Positions 43,561 through 56,981 are shown, counted from the stretch's first letter. The stretch: DNA of 64,000 bases from Nectonema munidae (GCA_030549495.1 JAUIRK010000800.1:62001-126000); one strand, 5' to 3'. Translations and numbers: made by a program. Notes: generated by a model from the sequence alone, not told the origin.

Positions 43561-45149
43561 AAGGTGATAAATTTTTTCAAAAAATCGTTATATAGTAAAA
43601 TATAATTCTTTTTTGTATATTTTGGATTATAATATTTTCTTCAATCATCTTGAGTATGAAATATTTATTTAAAAACGTATTATAAAATCTTTTGAAGATT
43701 AGTATGAGAGAAAGAACCAAGTTGAAAACTAATTGGAAAGAGAACATGTGATCAAAAGAAATAATTAAAAAAAATATGTATCTTGACTAAATGGAAGATC
43801 TACCATGTTCTAATGAACTAGGAAGTAGTTTAATTATATAATAGATGCTTCAAAAAGATTTTGACTGTGAAAAAGATGTTCCTCTTTTACAAATGAAAAA
43901 TATTTAAATCTATAGCTTATCATATAGGATTACAATTAACATTTAGCTAAGATGGGTAGGAAATCTGAAAATTTAGAATAGGTCAGATTTATCAAAAATG
44001 GCACAGATGCCAATATGTGAGAATTTAGTCACTATCAAGATATTTTTAATTTAAATTGAATTTGACGATCTTTTTTCTTTTGCATGAAAGAGAGAATCTT
44101 TTAGATGAAGAAGGTGGACAACTTTTTGCAATTGAACAATGAACATCACGAATGATTGATAAGAAAAAACCCTTGAAATGAGATTGGTTGACAAATATTC
44201 AGGTCTGATAATAAAATACACGATACTGATATAAAAAAAAGCCTAAAATTATAAAGATTCTTTAATCAGAATGCTTTGAGAGAGTAAAAAAATCTGTTCA
44301 AAATAAATCCTTAAAAAAGTTTTTTCAAACACACATTGAAGAAAATAAATTTCTAATTAAAAAAGAGCTACCAAGAAAAGATCATCATAGAATGAATAGC
44401 AAAATTACATACTGTAAAGTATAGAGGAAATGACGTAGAGACTACCAGCCGATAACGAATTTGTAGCCAAAACAATGGAGGTCCTATCGAGATAGATAAG
44501 TTACTGTCAAGTGAAATATTTCGAGTGAATTATACACCTAAAGTTAATTTATTAAATAAATTAAGAAAATAATTGGCAGAGAAATACTGCAATATTTTAA
44601 AGCTTATATATGACATTGATTTACAGGTTTAATCGATTTTTTTGACAGGTTCTATTGATTTTCATAAAAATGAATATCACCACTGAATTCAGCATGCTTG
44701 AAAATGGGTATATATGTATAAAAAACTTTTTATAATTACTTAGATAAAGAGTTTCTTTTTGAGATGAGCTGTCATATATAAATCACTTTTTTGACATGAG
44801 ATTTTCATAAAAAATGAATATCACCACTGAATTGAGCATGCTTGAAAATGGATACATATGTTTAAAAAACTTTATATAATTATTTCGATAAAAAGTTTCT
44901 TTTTGAGATGAACTGTCATATATAAATCAATTTTTTGATAGATGATTTTTATAAAAAATGGAAATCATCACTGAATTCAGCATGATTGAAATATATATGT
45001 AACATTAAAAATATTTATAAAAACTTTTTGACGGATAATTTTGATGGATAATTTTGACGGGGAACAAAAAATGACATAATTTATCTGAGAAAAATTGGCA
45101 GGGGGGGGGGGGCACTTGAGCGTACAAATTTAGCCCAGCACTGATAGGG
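43561..45149. mobile_element. Second TTAA element part, related to the 21-30 kb element
   Basis: 43570-44058 matches the inner left arm (22470-22855) and the mirror of 27300-27630. It is in fact more complete than the left arm, keeping about 160 bp deleted there. The right end at 45149, read inward from the TTAA (45150-45153), is CCCTATCAGTGCTGG, then GCTAAATTTGTACGC, nearly the same as at 31269. A G-run (45103-45112) precedes it. The left end was not found. A segment at 44429-44545 also matches sequence just outside the first element (20695-21170), so the repeat family is larger than one element. Confidence 0.6.
44655..45000 (+). repeat. Tandem repeat, 144 bp period, about 2.5 units
   Basis: The blocks TGAATATCACCACTGAATT and AGTTTCTTTTTGAGATGA recur at exact 144 bp steps (44671, 44815, 44959). 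It is subterminal in the TTAA element ending at 45149, but its sequence is unrelated to the 150 bp units at 21.6-29.5 kb. Confidence 0.8.
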
Positions 45150-45153
45150 TTAA

Positions 45154-47160
45154 CGGAAATTTTTAATATCTTCACAATTTGTCCTTTTTAAAATTTTGCA
45201 AGGCTTCAATCTATATTCATTGTTGAAATTATTAGTGAAATAATAGATGTTTCAGGAATGCTAAAATCTATGAATTATTCAATATTTAAAAAAAATTACT
45301 AATCTAACATTGAGAAATAGGAGGCCTGGCAGGATAATAAATATCTTCATCTTTTGAATTTAAAAATATTTTAAAAAAGGTATAATCTCTAATTGTTGAA
45401 ATTATTAGTGAAGTAATATCTAGATTTACTGAATTTTTGAAAGAATATTTATCGAAAAATATATTCAAATTCAGTATAAGATTTGCAAGATTATGATATA
45501 TCACACGACTAAAAGTATTATAGATACATACAGAAAAAGAGGTCTTTTGATTTTAAAATTGTTAAAAACAAAGTTTTAATCAATGTTGGACGTATAAAAG
45601 CAAAATCTTAATTTGCAGAATAAATATTTATAGAAAAATAGATTCTATCTTCAAATTGAGTATAAAATTTGCAACATTTTCATGTGTAACTCTCCAAGAT
45701 TCTACATAATATGAGTGAAATAATTTATTTTACCCTAGAATCTTTATCCAACAAAAATAACTAAAAAAGTAGATAGGAACAAGTTCTAATCTTTTTTATA
45801 ATGAATCATTTTAGTGATGCGAAATTGGGAATTGAATGACAACGCATAAACAAAAGTATTACAAATACAATGAAAAAGTGAAATTGAAATTGTTGGAAAG
45901 AAAGATTTAATCAATAATAAAGTAAGACCTAGATTTATTAATTTTTAAATCAGTATTTATCGTAAGATTAAATTCATAGTCAAATTCAGTATAATATTTG
46001 AAACATTTTGAGGGGTCACACGCAATTTTTCGAATTAATTTCAGCGAAGGAGTATATTGAACCCTTGCATTCTATAACCGATAATAATAATAATAACTTG
46101 GTTAAAAGAACGATAAATCCAAGCTCTAATTAATCTTTCTCATTATCAGTATTTTTAGCGATCTGTAAATGCATGGATAAATACTGATGGAGGTAAATAA
46201 ATCTAATGATTTACAAAGTTGTAAAAGTCAATATTTAAGAGCGTTCAAACACGCATATTCTATATTGATAACAATCTTAATGGATACGATGAACGGTATA
46301 AAAAATAAATGCTAAACATTTCTAAAAATATAGGTTATTTTAAAAATAAATACTCCAACAACTTTTAATAATTAAATGATTATTTATAATGGGTAATTTA
46401 TATATGAAATATGAAGTTTCAATTTACGAGCTCCTATTCGACTTCATAGCACTAAAACTGTCGAAGAAACATTGCAGCAGAAAGCATCATAAAAATAAAA
46501 TTCTTTTCAATTTGACAGCGGCTGACAATGCTTCAAAGGGGACAAAATTTGCTAAAAAATAATTGATGTCATTTGTGAACGCTTATAAATATAATTTTGT
46601 AAAAATCCAAATTTTATAAAATTGATTTGCAATTTATATTTCATATTATAGCTTTTAAAATTTAATTTAGATGCTCAAATAATTAACAGTCAAGCCGCGA
46701 AAATCCATCCACGGATTATTATCCGTCCTCAAATTCGGTCAGGTTTTTTGAGAACAGATTTCTATATGGCAGAAATTTTGAATTCAATATAATCTTTCAG
46801 TCTCGAAGATCCGTATTTTTTTCAGACACCGAATGTGAAGGAAAACGTGGTTTAACTTTATTTTAAATTTGGCAAAAATTTATTAAACATCTTTATTTTT
46901 TAAAAACCTCGCACTACAAAAATGGAAGTTTTACTTCAAAGGAAAAACTTTTTCCCTTTTTTTTTAAATTTGAACTCAATTTTAACTAACAAAAAAATAT
47001 TTCGTAAATTTAATATTTATCAATGAAAATTCATAGGGACAGTCTATTTTTATTCAAACAAAAAAATATACGAAAAAAAATTTAATATTTAATATACGTT
47101 ATAAAAAAGTAATCAAATTGGAAAATTATCAAAAAACAATGTTTCAAATAAGAAAAAAAA
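45154..47160. other. AT-rich sequence, no gene seen
   Basis: Loose internal similarities (for example TTGTTGAAATTATTAGTGAA at about 45220 and 45388) suggest decayed repeats. No coding sequence is supported. Confidence 0.4.
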
Positions 47161-49282
47161 TTATAAATGAGCATATTTACATATTTTTACATTCAGTGCA
47201 AATAAATATTGTCTGATTTTTACAGATAGCTTTTCTATAGCTTTACATTTTCGTGTTAATATTTTTCTATGTTTACAGTTATCAATAAAATAATACGCTC
47301 TTTCACTTGACGAAACGTTTGATCCACGAGACTTTTTGAATCCATAAAAAGTGAGATTTCCAGTGACAATTCTAGTTGAAGAATTATCACATAAAAGTCG
47401 CATCGATTTTTCGGTGAGAAGCAAAACTAAACTTCTGATGAAACACTTTTCCCTCCCCTCCTAACATAAGGGTACATATTAGGCCTATTTGTTTTCAATA
47501 TAACTCAGCTAGTATTAGCTGCTATATCCAAAAAATTAGTAAAGATTGTCATTGGCTATCTTCTGCATGCTTTATAACAGATACAATCTCTGAACATTTT
47601 ATTGAAAATGTCGACTCCTTCTTTATATTTATTATAATCTAAAATAGTTTCAGGTTTTTTGCCCATTGTTTGAATTTTTGTGAAGTGCTGACTAGACAAA
47701 ACATAGACCGGTTTGACATTTTTTTTCGAATGTTTCTCTGGGATGTAAATACTTGGCATAATCTGTATAGAGAAAACTACTTTAATACTCTGCTAATCTC
47801 AAACCCTTCAATTGCTCCGACTTGCACGAACAGTTTTGCAAATTGTAAGCGACTCACTTTTAGCCCAAACACATAAATCATGGGACATAAAAAATCTGTC
47901 CACGTAAATTCCACAACATTTCGGTATGATGGAAACGTTCGCTAATTTTTTTACTATATTGAATCACTTGAAATAATCTTTGTCACTCAACGCACTTACA
48001 TAAACGTCACTAGTAAATAAAAAAATTTCTTGAATCTACACAATGGTAAACTTTCATCCCATACCGACCTGGTTTAGAAGGATCATACACCTTTATGGAA
48101 GATCTTCCTCTATATTTTACTAGCTGCTCATCTATAGTTATATAATCAGTGGGACAGCATTTGTCACAGTTATTGAAAGATTCATTATGTAAATCTTGTA
48201 TGGGGGCTAGTTTGTCTAAGTGATTTCTTTTGATATCGAATCTAATGAAAGTATTTTTCAGCAAAAACATATCTCTACTGTTTGCAGATTTCAAAAATGG
48301 GTTCCCATATCTATCAGAGAATAAAATCTTTATATCTACACGTTGGCCCTTTAGAAGCTCCAATGTTATACAAGCAACCGAAATAAGTCAAAAGATCTAT
48401 GGAAAATCTCTCGTAATAATAGCGCAAGTCTTCAAATGTTGATTTAGTTTTACTGAAAAAAATTAATTTTGTTGAAAAGTTAATTATCAAAAAATTACAG
48501 CAAACCAATATAAAAATATTTCATAATATTTACTAAAAAATTCAAGATAATTTATTGATTATAATGATAATATTGTCCCCAAGATTAGAATATTCATAAA
48601 AACAAAGTTATAATTTAAGTTTTTCTATCTTTGTTCTAACGAACAATTTTACCAAGTTGTTTATAGCCCTACCAGATTGGCTCATTAGTAATGCATCCAA
48701 TGAAAGTGCACCCCCCCCCCCCTCAACTACGCTCATATCTCCAATTTTCACCTTTTTCAAAGTTCATTGTTTATTGTCTATTTAGTGAAACGCTAGATTT
48801 GCAATTATAAACCAATTATGAACAAAGAGAAAAATAAACCCTATTGAGTTATAATACAAAAATTAGAAAAGTACCTGTTATACTAATTTACTGTAGTCTT
48901 TCGAAAAATAAAATGTTATACCTATCGTTTTTTCGTGATTTTTCTTTAGTGCAGCTATAAATATAGGTTATGAGACTTGTAGCAGAAAAATGTTGAAATT
49001 TTCAAGAGGATCAGAAAGATTTCTATAGTTTTCTCTAGGACCAGCTGGAAATGAAAGAAAATTCCTAATGTTTTGATTCAAAGATCTTCTAAGGTTGACA
49101 CTTTGTGGTTCACAAAAATACTCTGTTCCATCAGGAGCTATCAATGAGGAAGGAGTATCGGCTTGCGAATCTTTGCTTGCACTAGTAATCGAATCTATGA
49201 CTTCAAAATCACTATCAGTATACACGCCAGACCTAACAATTTCAGTGCTAGTAGCACTAGTAGAATTGCTAAAGGAACTCAT
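47161..49282 (-). pseudogene. piggyBac transposase relic, nearly full span
   Basis: Fragments lie in the right order on minus. 49282-48968 is an acidic N-terminus ending RNFLSFPAGPRENYRNLSD...NFNIF, the usual start of the conserved domain. 48363-48010 has LFSDRYGNPFLKS, FIRFDIKRNHLDKLAP, YITIDEQLVKYRGRS (first catalytic Asp kept) and KPGRYGMKVY. 47759-47556 has KKPETILDYNKYKEGVDIFN, the GVDxxD region. 47424-47161 has a C-terminal stretch RKCKAIEK...CKYAHL where the zinc-binding cysteines have partly decayed. The second Asp region is lost. I could not find matching ends, although the copy is about 2.1 kb, near full length. Confidence 0.82.
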
Positions 49283-49295
49283 TTTGAAATATTGA

Positions 49296-52200
49296 GAAAA
49301 CAGATTCTGGAAGAAGTTGGAAAGAAGCCAAAATAACTATGTAATGAATGACGTTTAATCGATTTACATATCAAAAAAACACTAATCAAAACTGATTCAT
49401 TTCTAATGATACAGACTACTAATATTATGATGTAATTGGAAAAAGAAACATCAGGCGAACTTGAACTTGTGTTATGATAGATCAACACGTGAATAAGAAA
49501 GGTAAGTTTATTGTTTATTTTCAAACAAACCATATTTCAGATATTGAGCGAGCATGATGAATGGATTACACATAAAGCTTTCATCAGTGGAGCAATGAAA
49601 TATGTTTAGTTTGGGGAACATTTGTGCGTTCGCAAATCCAGCCAATGGATCCTTGTTCGAGAGGATGCTGAGTCCTAGATCTACCCGAAATTTTCATCTC
49701 ACGGACGGGAAAACAGGTAGTTGGTTCCTAGATCTGTATTTATATTTAAGGTTATTTGAATATGAAGGAATAGGGTTTATACAATTGTTGCTTTGAATTC
49801 CCATAAACCCTAAAAAAATGTGTTGAAAACAAAACATGTTTTGAAAAAAGCATATTAGTCTTCAAGGTAATACTAATAATAGCAGTATGCTAATTATATA
49901 ATTATATCAACTTTTTTTGTAAAACCATGGATATGGGAAATTTTGAAATTATTTTTAATCTCATTTTATACTGCTTGCGAAATTCGTAGAGAAGAGTGAA
50001 ATATAAAAATAAATAAAAAGAATAAACAATAATAAATGTTACAGCAAGAAGCTCTGTAGTCTTAATAGCAGCAGTCCTAGTACGAAATTCAGAAAAATGC
50101 AATGCATACTATAGTAATGTGAAAACCAACGAGCGCAGCTATGAACAAATGATCAAGATTTTGAAGGAGAGAAAATGTAAAAAGCGAAGGTTATTAATTG
50201 CGGCTTCTATAAAGAAATTAAGGAGATGAGCTACGATGATAACACAGCTAAAGTCTCTGAGATACTTTCAAAACCAGTAGAGGAAACATTAAAAAATTCT
50301 AAACAAAACTAATTTGCAAACAAAATTGATGCTACTCTTGGTATTTTGCCCTTAAAAACATCTATGGCAAAAAATTTGTACACGTCTCATTGTATGAGTC
50401 CATATGTATGTTATAATGTTTAAGGATTTATTATATTATAGAACATATAAACATATTGTTTTGTTCGTTTCAAATAATAAATACCTAACAAGGAAGTATC
50501 AAAAAGTTTTCAATTAAATGTACATTGCACAGAAATTGTCTTTTAGTAAAGAATAAGGGTATCAAGAAGGAAAAGAAAAAATAATGAAAAAGGGAAAAAA
50601 TTTAAACGAAAGAAAATTGACAATCTTTAACTTCCATCAAGATTCAAGAGGATTTGGAATACTTACCTTTGTAACACTATTAGATGTCTAAATCAATTAA
50701 TTCTTAGAATTATGTCAGAATGGGCAGTGTAGGTGATCATATGTTTACCCATTTGTAAGGTCGCTCAATTACCTAACGAAAACACTACAACTGTGAGACT
50801 ACCATCTGAAACGAACGACGCATTGACTACCACGAAGAATTAAACGTGCAGCTTCTGTTGACTATTTCCGATAGTTCAAAGCAGTAGGGGAAAATAATAA
50901 AATAAGTTTGCAAATAGGGACCTAATTTTTTCAAAAAATAAAACTCTCTAATTTCTCAGAAACTTAATAATTTATAAAAATTTAAAACCGGTATTTTATT
51001 AAGCTTTGTGAATTTTGGGAGAAAATTTCAACCATTAAACATTGTGGATAGATTAAAATTTTTAAGAGAATACATTGGGAAGGGTACCTAGCCATAATAG
51101 GGTGCACTGCACCTCAGCCTCCGTCCTTGCTACGCCAGTGTTAAGCTACTAAGTTTGGCAAACACAATATAAACCGCAATTATAAAGTGCAAAGATACAC
51201 AGCGTTGCATGTCAATCCTACAAACTACAACACGTTTTTTTCTGTGCTTCATAATATTTGTTCACGTGTAAAATAAAGGAAATTACGGTTCGAAAAATAG
51301 TGATATTCATTTTTGCTTAAGATGTGATAGAATGAAACCCTCGTTGAATGTTTTCTTATTTGCATGAAATACATAATAATTTGAAACTTTTTGATAGAAT
51401 AGTAACATTCTTCAATAAGATAAGACTTTATTCATGTTTGAAAATGAAGTGAACATACTAAATACATACTAAATGTTACTTCCTCGTTTAATTTTTGTTG
51501 CTGTGGTTCTGTCAGTTAACCTATTTTCACTTTGGTACAATATTGTAAGCATAGTATATATGGTAATAGGCGAATCGACAAGTATTTCAATTCCATATGA
51601 ATAAAAAAAAGAGAAATAGTAAAATATATTTAGAATTCTTGTTTCTGGTTTAATCTTTTTTTTTTATCAAAATTTAGATTCGTGTATAACATAAAATCTC
51701 TAAAGAAAAGAGGAGCAACATAAAATGTATTTTTAATAACTTTTAAATCCAAATTTCTATGGCTAATAAGTTAATTACAACTCTTAGAAACTTAACTGAA
51801 AGCTATAAATTATCATTTTTTTCAATAAAGTAATTAACAAAATAATTTTATTTTATATTATGATTTGATAATAATTTTTAATTTATATCTTAACAGTTTT
51901 ATCATTATTGCAAAAATATAATTTGTAAAATGTAAATCATCCTTTATACCATCCTCGTGATTTCATTAGAAGTGTCCTGATTTGAAGAATTCTTACTCTA
52001 GTTAAAAGTATAAAATACATCATTTAAAAAATATTTGTAATAGTTGTTATACGTAAGTTTCTCTAGATAATTTTCTTTAATACATAACCTCTAAAATTAG
52101 AGGAGAATTTTTAAAATTTTCAAATCATTATTACCCAACATTTCACTTGAACTCCCAATCACACCATAATTTCGAATAACTGCAGGAATTTCATAAAGTT

Positions 52201-53060
52201 GAACTACTTTGCTTGCAATTGTAATTCCATTAGTTCCTTCTAGCTCAACAAGAGTACAAAATCACTTATGTATGATAGAATGAAAGCAAAAAATCTATCT
52301 CTTCAAAAATATTCAAAAAAAATATATCTAATTTTTAGACTCATTTATTATGATTGAGTACATTTCTATTTCGTCTCGAATTATTTGAATAAAGCTTTAA
52401 ATTAGAATTCTTCACACAATCGTGAAGCTAAATAATTTGGAAATTTTTAGTTTTTTATGCATTCATCATGCATTTTTCCGAAAGTAGTATTTATAGCTAT
52501 CATAAGGTTAATTCATTCGTGCTATTTACCACAGTTGGATGTGTCTGCAGTTTCATTATGCCAGTTATAGGAAATTTCAAATTAAAAAATATATATAAAA
52601 CTATCAGAAAATTTTCGAATAGTTACTTTTTTTTACGAAAATAGGCTGGCAAGCAGGATATAATATTTAATGAATAAAACATGTTACACATCATTTTATT
52701 TGTTTAAGATTTTCTCATTAGGACATGGAATGATAGTGATCACTTCTGATCTCGAGTAATAAAGCCTTTATCCCTCTTTATTGCTTTTCACCAGTTATTG
52801 AAACCGATGGTCATATATGCCTTTTTAGGTTTAGATCTTGTACTGAAACAACTGCATGCGTAAAAAAGCTTTATCACTAGATTGCTATACTCTAATCAAT
52901 TGGATGTTTTATACCATGACTCTAAAAACGATATCTTTTTAAAAAAATTTGGGGACAGAATTTTTGGTTTAATCAATTCAGTATTTTGTGTTCGAAGGCC
53001 AAAAATGTCTCGGTCTTCTGAAGACCGTATTGAAAGGCTTGTATTAGGAAATTCATTGGT
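49296..53060. other. Long AT-rich stretch without a confirmed gene
   Basis: No conserved domain recognised. A transposon-end-like GC-rich patch (ATAGGGTGCACTGCACCTCA, about 51100) is present. Open coding-like sequence lies at 50030-50316. A chance frame at 52882-53070 has no known relatives. Poly-A and poly-T tracts are frequent. Confidence 0.4.
50030..50316 (+). other. Unassigned coding-like sequence, two overlapping frames
   Basis: One frame reads ARSSVVLIAAVLVRNSEKCN and AYYSNVKTNERSYEQMIKIL to a stop near 50229. The overlapping frame reads CGFYKEIKEMSYDDNTAKVS, then EILSKPVEETLKNSKQN, to a stop near 50313. The amino acid use is protein-like (mixed charged and helical) and unlike the surrounding A/T-driven translations. 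I do not recognise a family. It could be a decayed gene with a frameshift near 50190 or an exon read through its borders. Confidence 0.25.
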
Positions 53061-53064
53061 AATA

Positions 53065-53280
53065 CAGTGAGACCTCGTTTATCTGATACTCGATTACATA
53101 GCAACCTCGTTATCCGATACAATAATGAATTTAACAAATTTTCCCAATGTTTTTCTCCCCTATTATTCTGACATTCACACTCGGACACTGACAGTGTCTT
53201 CAGCAAACCAAATGCTCTCACCATTGTCTGTATACAACAATCAACATTGTCTGTGACAGATCAATCATGTGATAGTATTT
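53065..53280. mobile_element. pogo-like element fragment
   Basis: TA then CAGTGAGACCTCGTTTATCT, with a second, inner CAACCTCGTTATCCGATAC repeat. This is a typical layout for ends of pogo/Fot-type elements. The far end was not found and there is no convincing transposase. Confidence 0.45.
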
Positions 53281-53644
53281 TTGTGATACATACACTTAAC
53301 ACTAGGAAAGCTAACTATTTGTACATAATAAAGACACTTACGTATATACAAACCTATCATAAAAATTAACAAAGATGAATGTAAAACTATTTATAATTTG
53401 CTTAAAATGTAGGCAAAACTTTATTTTACTTTAAAATATACAATTTAAATAATTTATGTATTATAAGCAACACAAATCTTAAGCTACCTGTTTTCATTGT
53501 CTTAATGCTTTTCTAAACCAAGTGTCGACTATTGAGGTAAAATAATTGAATTATGTTAATTCATAAAATTTAATCGAAATGCTCAATATGTCTGAATACA
53601 TTGGGCCTTATCTTTTTCTAGCTAAAAAATGCTTTTGATCAAAA

Positions 53645-53801
53645 GGATGGCGTGAGTAGGGTTGGTTAGATGCTGGATTCGATAACTCAAGGTCTTGGGT
53701 TCGATTACGCATCAAGCCTGCTTTCCTCATAGTTCGATACAAGCGGCGCAATTGTGCCTTCTCGATGAAAACACCCCGGGGTACCTTTACCTTTACTTTT
53801 T
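53645..53801 (+). mobile_element. tRNA-derived SINE, family A, copy 1
   Basis: The A-box-like GCGTGAGTAGGGTTGGTTAG is followed by GGTCTTGGGTTCGATTAC (B box GGTTCGATTAC), then the unique body TTTCCTCATAGTTCGATACA, AGCGGCG and CTTCTCGATGAAAACACC. It ends in a (CTTTAC)n-like tail and T-run. The same unit occurs at 59328-59459 and, inverted, 63261-63410. Confidence 0.85.
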
Positions 53802-53907
53802 GAAAATAGCTAGGTGCTCTATGCGATCCCATTGCTTTTTTATTGTTGATTGTCAATGAAAGGTAATAATAAAAAGAATTGTGAACAGAATACGCAAATA
53901 TCAACAC

Positions 53908-55435
53908 AACTATCGAGAGAGAAAAAATACGATGGAGTAGGAAAACATCTCTCTTAGATCACGATATACAACTGAAGATTGTGACATTTTGAAGAGTAAT
54001 GGTGCTGAAACCATACTTTCCACTTTTCAGCAATAGCTATATGGAGTTTTCAGCATCCTCCAGTTCATCTAGACTCTAGAGTAGAGCGATGTTCAATTAC
54101 ATGATTGTCACTGCAACAGCATATCATTGCTGGCAGATTTATTGCAGACATCATTAGCAAATTTGCAAGAAAAGTCAAAGATTTTTTAAACATGGCATAA
54201 ATATTGTGCATTTTTATATAATATAAATATTTTTTGATGTTTTACTTCCTGTATTATCTTTGGATCTGAACTAGAAAACAGACTCGCTATGAAAGATTAG
54301 ACAAGAAATCGATTTATTACAAAGAAAAGCAAGAGCTAAAAGATTTTTCTCAGCCTCTCATCTCATCAATTGTCATCAGGCGTGATTCATATAAATGAAT
54401 ACAGCGGTACCTAATGGTTACCATGAATAAAATGAAAATCATTTAGCTACATATAAGTAACAAAATGTGGTATTTTTTTATATTCACAAAAAAATTTAAG
54501 GTAAATGTAACAGTATTGCCAACTATTCAACGTAATCTTGATTAAAAAAAACGAAAACATTAGATAAAATTAGTATCTAAGAATAGCGATGCTATACACT
54601 TGAATTCTGAATTAAAAGACCTTTGATTCTATTGCATTAATTTAACCTTTTCAGCTACAGTAATCAATAGGGATAAACATTTTAAGCTCTAAATTATAGA
54701 GAATGCTATCTTATATAGTTAACTAGTTCAAATTTCTGACTATATTACTGCCTCTGATAAACTATAGCTTAAATTTGGATGGTTTATTATATCAAATGAA
54801 CCGGAAATTTAATTAAAAAAAAAGATTTTAAGATTCTTTCAAAGACTTAGCCATAAAACAAGAAAAGTAATATTGAAAGTCTACTCACAGGCAAAACTTT
54901 TTAGTCACTCGGATGTGCGCCCTTTAATACCGTAAGATCTTTGGTTCGTTCCAGTATCCTATAATTTGCAAAAGGAAATTTTTATTGAAGACATCTGCTC
55001 AGTGAATTTGTAATTGGAAAAATCGTATGGAAGAAGCATAATATTGCAATGCTACGATTTGAAAGAAACTTATGATATACAACGAAGGAGCTTTATCACT
55101 TGTTGAATTAGAACTGGATCTATCGATGTGAGAATTCGTATGAAAAATGTAATGTGTGAAATTTATAATCTCATCTTGTGCTTCTGAAGTGAAATGTCGA
55201 TAAAACTATTTATTACGATGTTGTTGATGTTTTTCAAAATTTTACGATATTTGATGATGCAATGGAAACATAAAGCTTCAAAAAACTCAACTTAGTAATT
55301 GAAAACAAATTGTTCACATCAGTGTTAGAAATACCTAGCTAAATTAAATGTGTAAAAAATTTACCTTGAAGATTCCCAAAAGGATAACAGATTTTATAGG
55401 AAAGAGGAATATGGATCTTTTGATTGGTTAAAATG
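53908..55435. other. AT-rich sequence, no gene seen
   Basis: No coding domain or element end recognised. Confidence 0.4.
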
Positions 55436-55632
55436 CAGAGGTTCCCAACCTTTTTTTCACCAAGTACCGCTTGAAAATTTTCAGCCTTAGGCGAACCCCT
55501 AATAATTTTTTTAGTTTTTTATCTTGATTTTTCACACTAATATATCAGTTAAAAATTTTAAAAAACTTTTCAGATACCTTTATAAAGTACCCCTTGAAAA
55601 AAGTGAAACGAACCCCAGGTTGGGAACCCCTG
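55436..55632. mobile_element. hAT MITE, same family as 33586-36100
   Basis: The ends are CAGAGGTTCCCAACCTTTTT and, read inward, CAGGGGTTCCCAACCTGGGG. AAGTACCGCTTGAA lies inside, comparable to CGTACCACTTAA in the larger hAT. It is 197 bp long. Flanks GGTTAAAATG and GGTTAAAT suggest an 8 bp duplication with a small change. Confidence 0.8.
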
Positions 55633-56767
55633 GGTTAAATCGTGATGATGAATTCATATTGATAAAGCTCTAGAGAAGTATATTCTCGTAGTGACATAAT
55701 CATTGAGACTGATCTAACAAATGGTACATGCCTGGGTCATAGCGTCGATATATATGGCGTCTTCAGGGGGAGGTGGCATTGGGCCATATCCGCTTTTCTT
55801 AAAATGTGAAAGTGTAACAAAACTTCCATACCAAAACATTGTGAGCATTTTTGGAGAGAAAATTGTTCACTCAGTTTCAAATAAAAATGTTTTTTTCTGA
55901 CTGACTGACTAGTTCCTCTTGTAATGAAATAGGATGATGTGGGCGCCAACAACAACAGCGATAAGATCCGTGCCTCTGAAATTCTATGTGAGGTTGTTGT
56001 AATATCCCATTTCTCTTATTTATACACTTATCTGAAATCCAGCTGAAAATAGGTACAATTGAAATGTTCTGAGTAAAAAATGAAAATGAGGATATTCATT
56101 CACCATGCAAATTAATTAACGACGTTGTCCAATCAGCATTAACGCATTTTAAAAGTAAAAATGTTAAAGAATATTTCTTCATCTTTTCAGAAGAGCCTCA
56201 AATGCAAAGCAAGATTCAATTCCAAAAGAAAATGAAGTAATGACTTATTTCCTTGCACCATAAATTTCTCTAATCATTTTATTTTAACGTTGAATGAATC
56301 TCGTTTATAACGCGTGCACAGTTGATAGTTCGAAAAATCTAGTATTGAATTTGATATATGTACTTATCGATACTCTTTTAAGCCAAGCTTAAATCATCTT
56401 TCTTTGGTTATTTCATTTTGACGTCTAAACTAAAATTCCAATTTCTCCATCTTACCTCTTGTATACAAAAGTCACTGTGAACAAATTTTAAACTAGTTTG
56501 AACTATTTTGGATTTTTTTAGGGTCAAAAAATTTTTTTTTTAAACTATTGCTATTTAACTTAACATTTTTAAATTTTTTCATTAATCTAATATAAATTTA
56601 AGAAACAAGTCCTTTTAATTGAAGAAACTTCACATTTTTTTAACTCAAAAATTGTTTACCCTTGTTATAGTTAATTATAAAAGTCATTCCTTTTAAAATA
56701 TATTTACTTACTTAATTTAAACAAACTTTTATGCTTTGACAAACAATGTTACACGTATAGAATTGCT
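55633..56767. other. No gene seen; ACADVL 5' exon(s) expected nearby
   Basis: The mitochondrial targeting exon of ACADVL should lie upstream of 56982 on +, but I cannot recognise it. The sequence is poorly conserved in the family and the region is AT-rich. Confidence 0.4.
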
Positions 56768-56771
56768 TTAA

Positions 56772-56845
56772 CCCCCTGAGCGCCAGTTTGACACGCATGT
56801 TCGAGGAAAACTCCTTTGAACCAGAATATGCTGGAATTTATTTCC
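56772..56845. repeat. TTAA-type element end, pairs with 58768-58854
   Basis: After TTAA (56768-56771) it reads CCCCCTGAGCGCC, then contains a 26 bp block (56815-56840) centred on CCAGAATATGCTGG. That block recurs exactly, in mirror orientation, at 58768-58793, followed outward by CTCAGCG-type sequence and TTAA at 58855-58858. Two ACADVL exons lie between, so these are probably two separate insertions in opposite orientation. Confidence 0.55.
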
Positions 56846-56981
56846 GTTCGAGGTTTAAATCCTCGTTAAACTCTCTTTACTATGAGTAGCAGAACACGGC
56901 ATGTTTGCTACCATGCTATATACTGATAAAAGCTTGTCAAAGATCTCTGATGAATACTTCATATTTCACTCTTTTTTCTAG

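Noticed and set aside
52882..53070. 62-codon open frame ahead of the pogo-like end
   Set aside because: It ends inside the element border, has no known relatives and no splice signals that support it.
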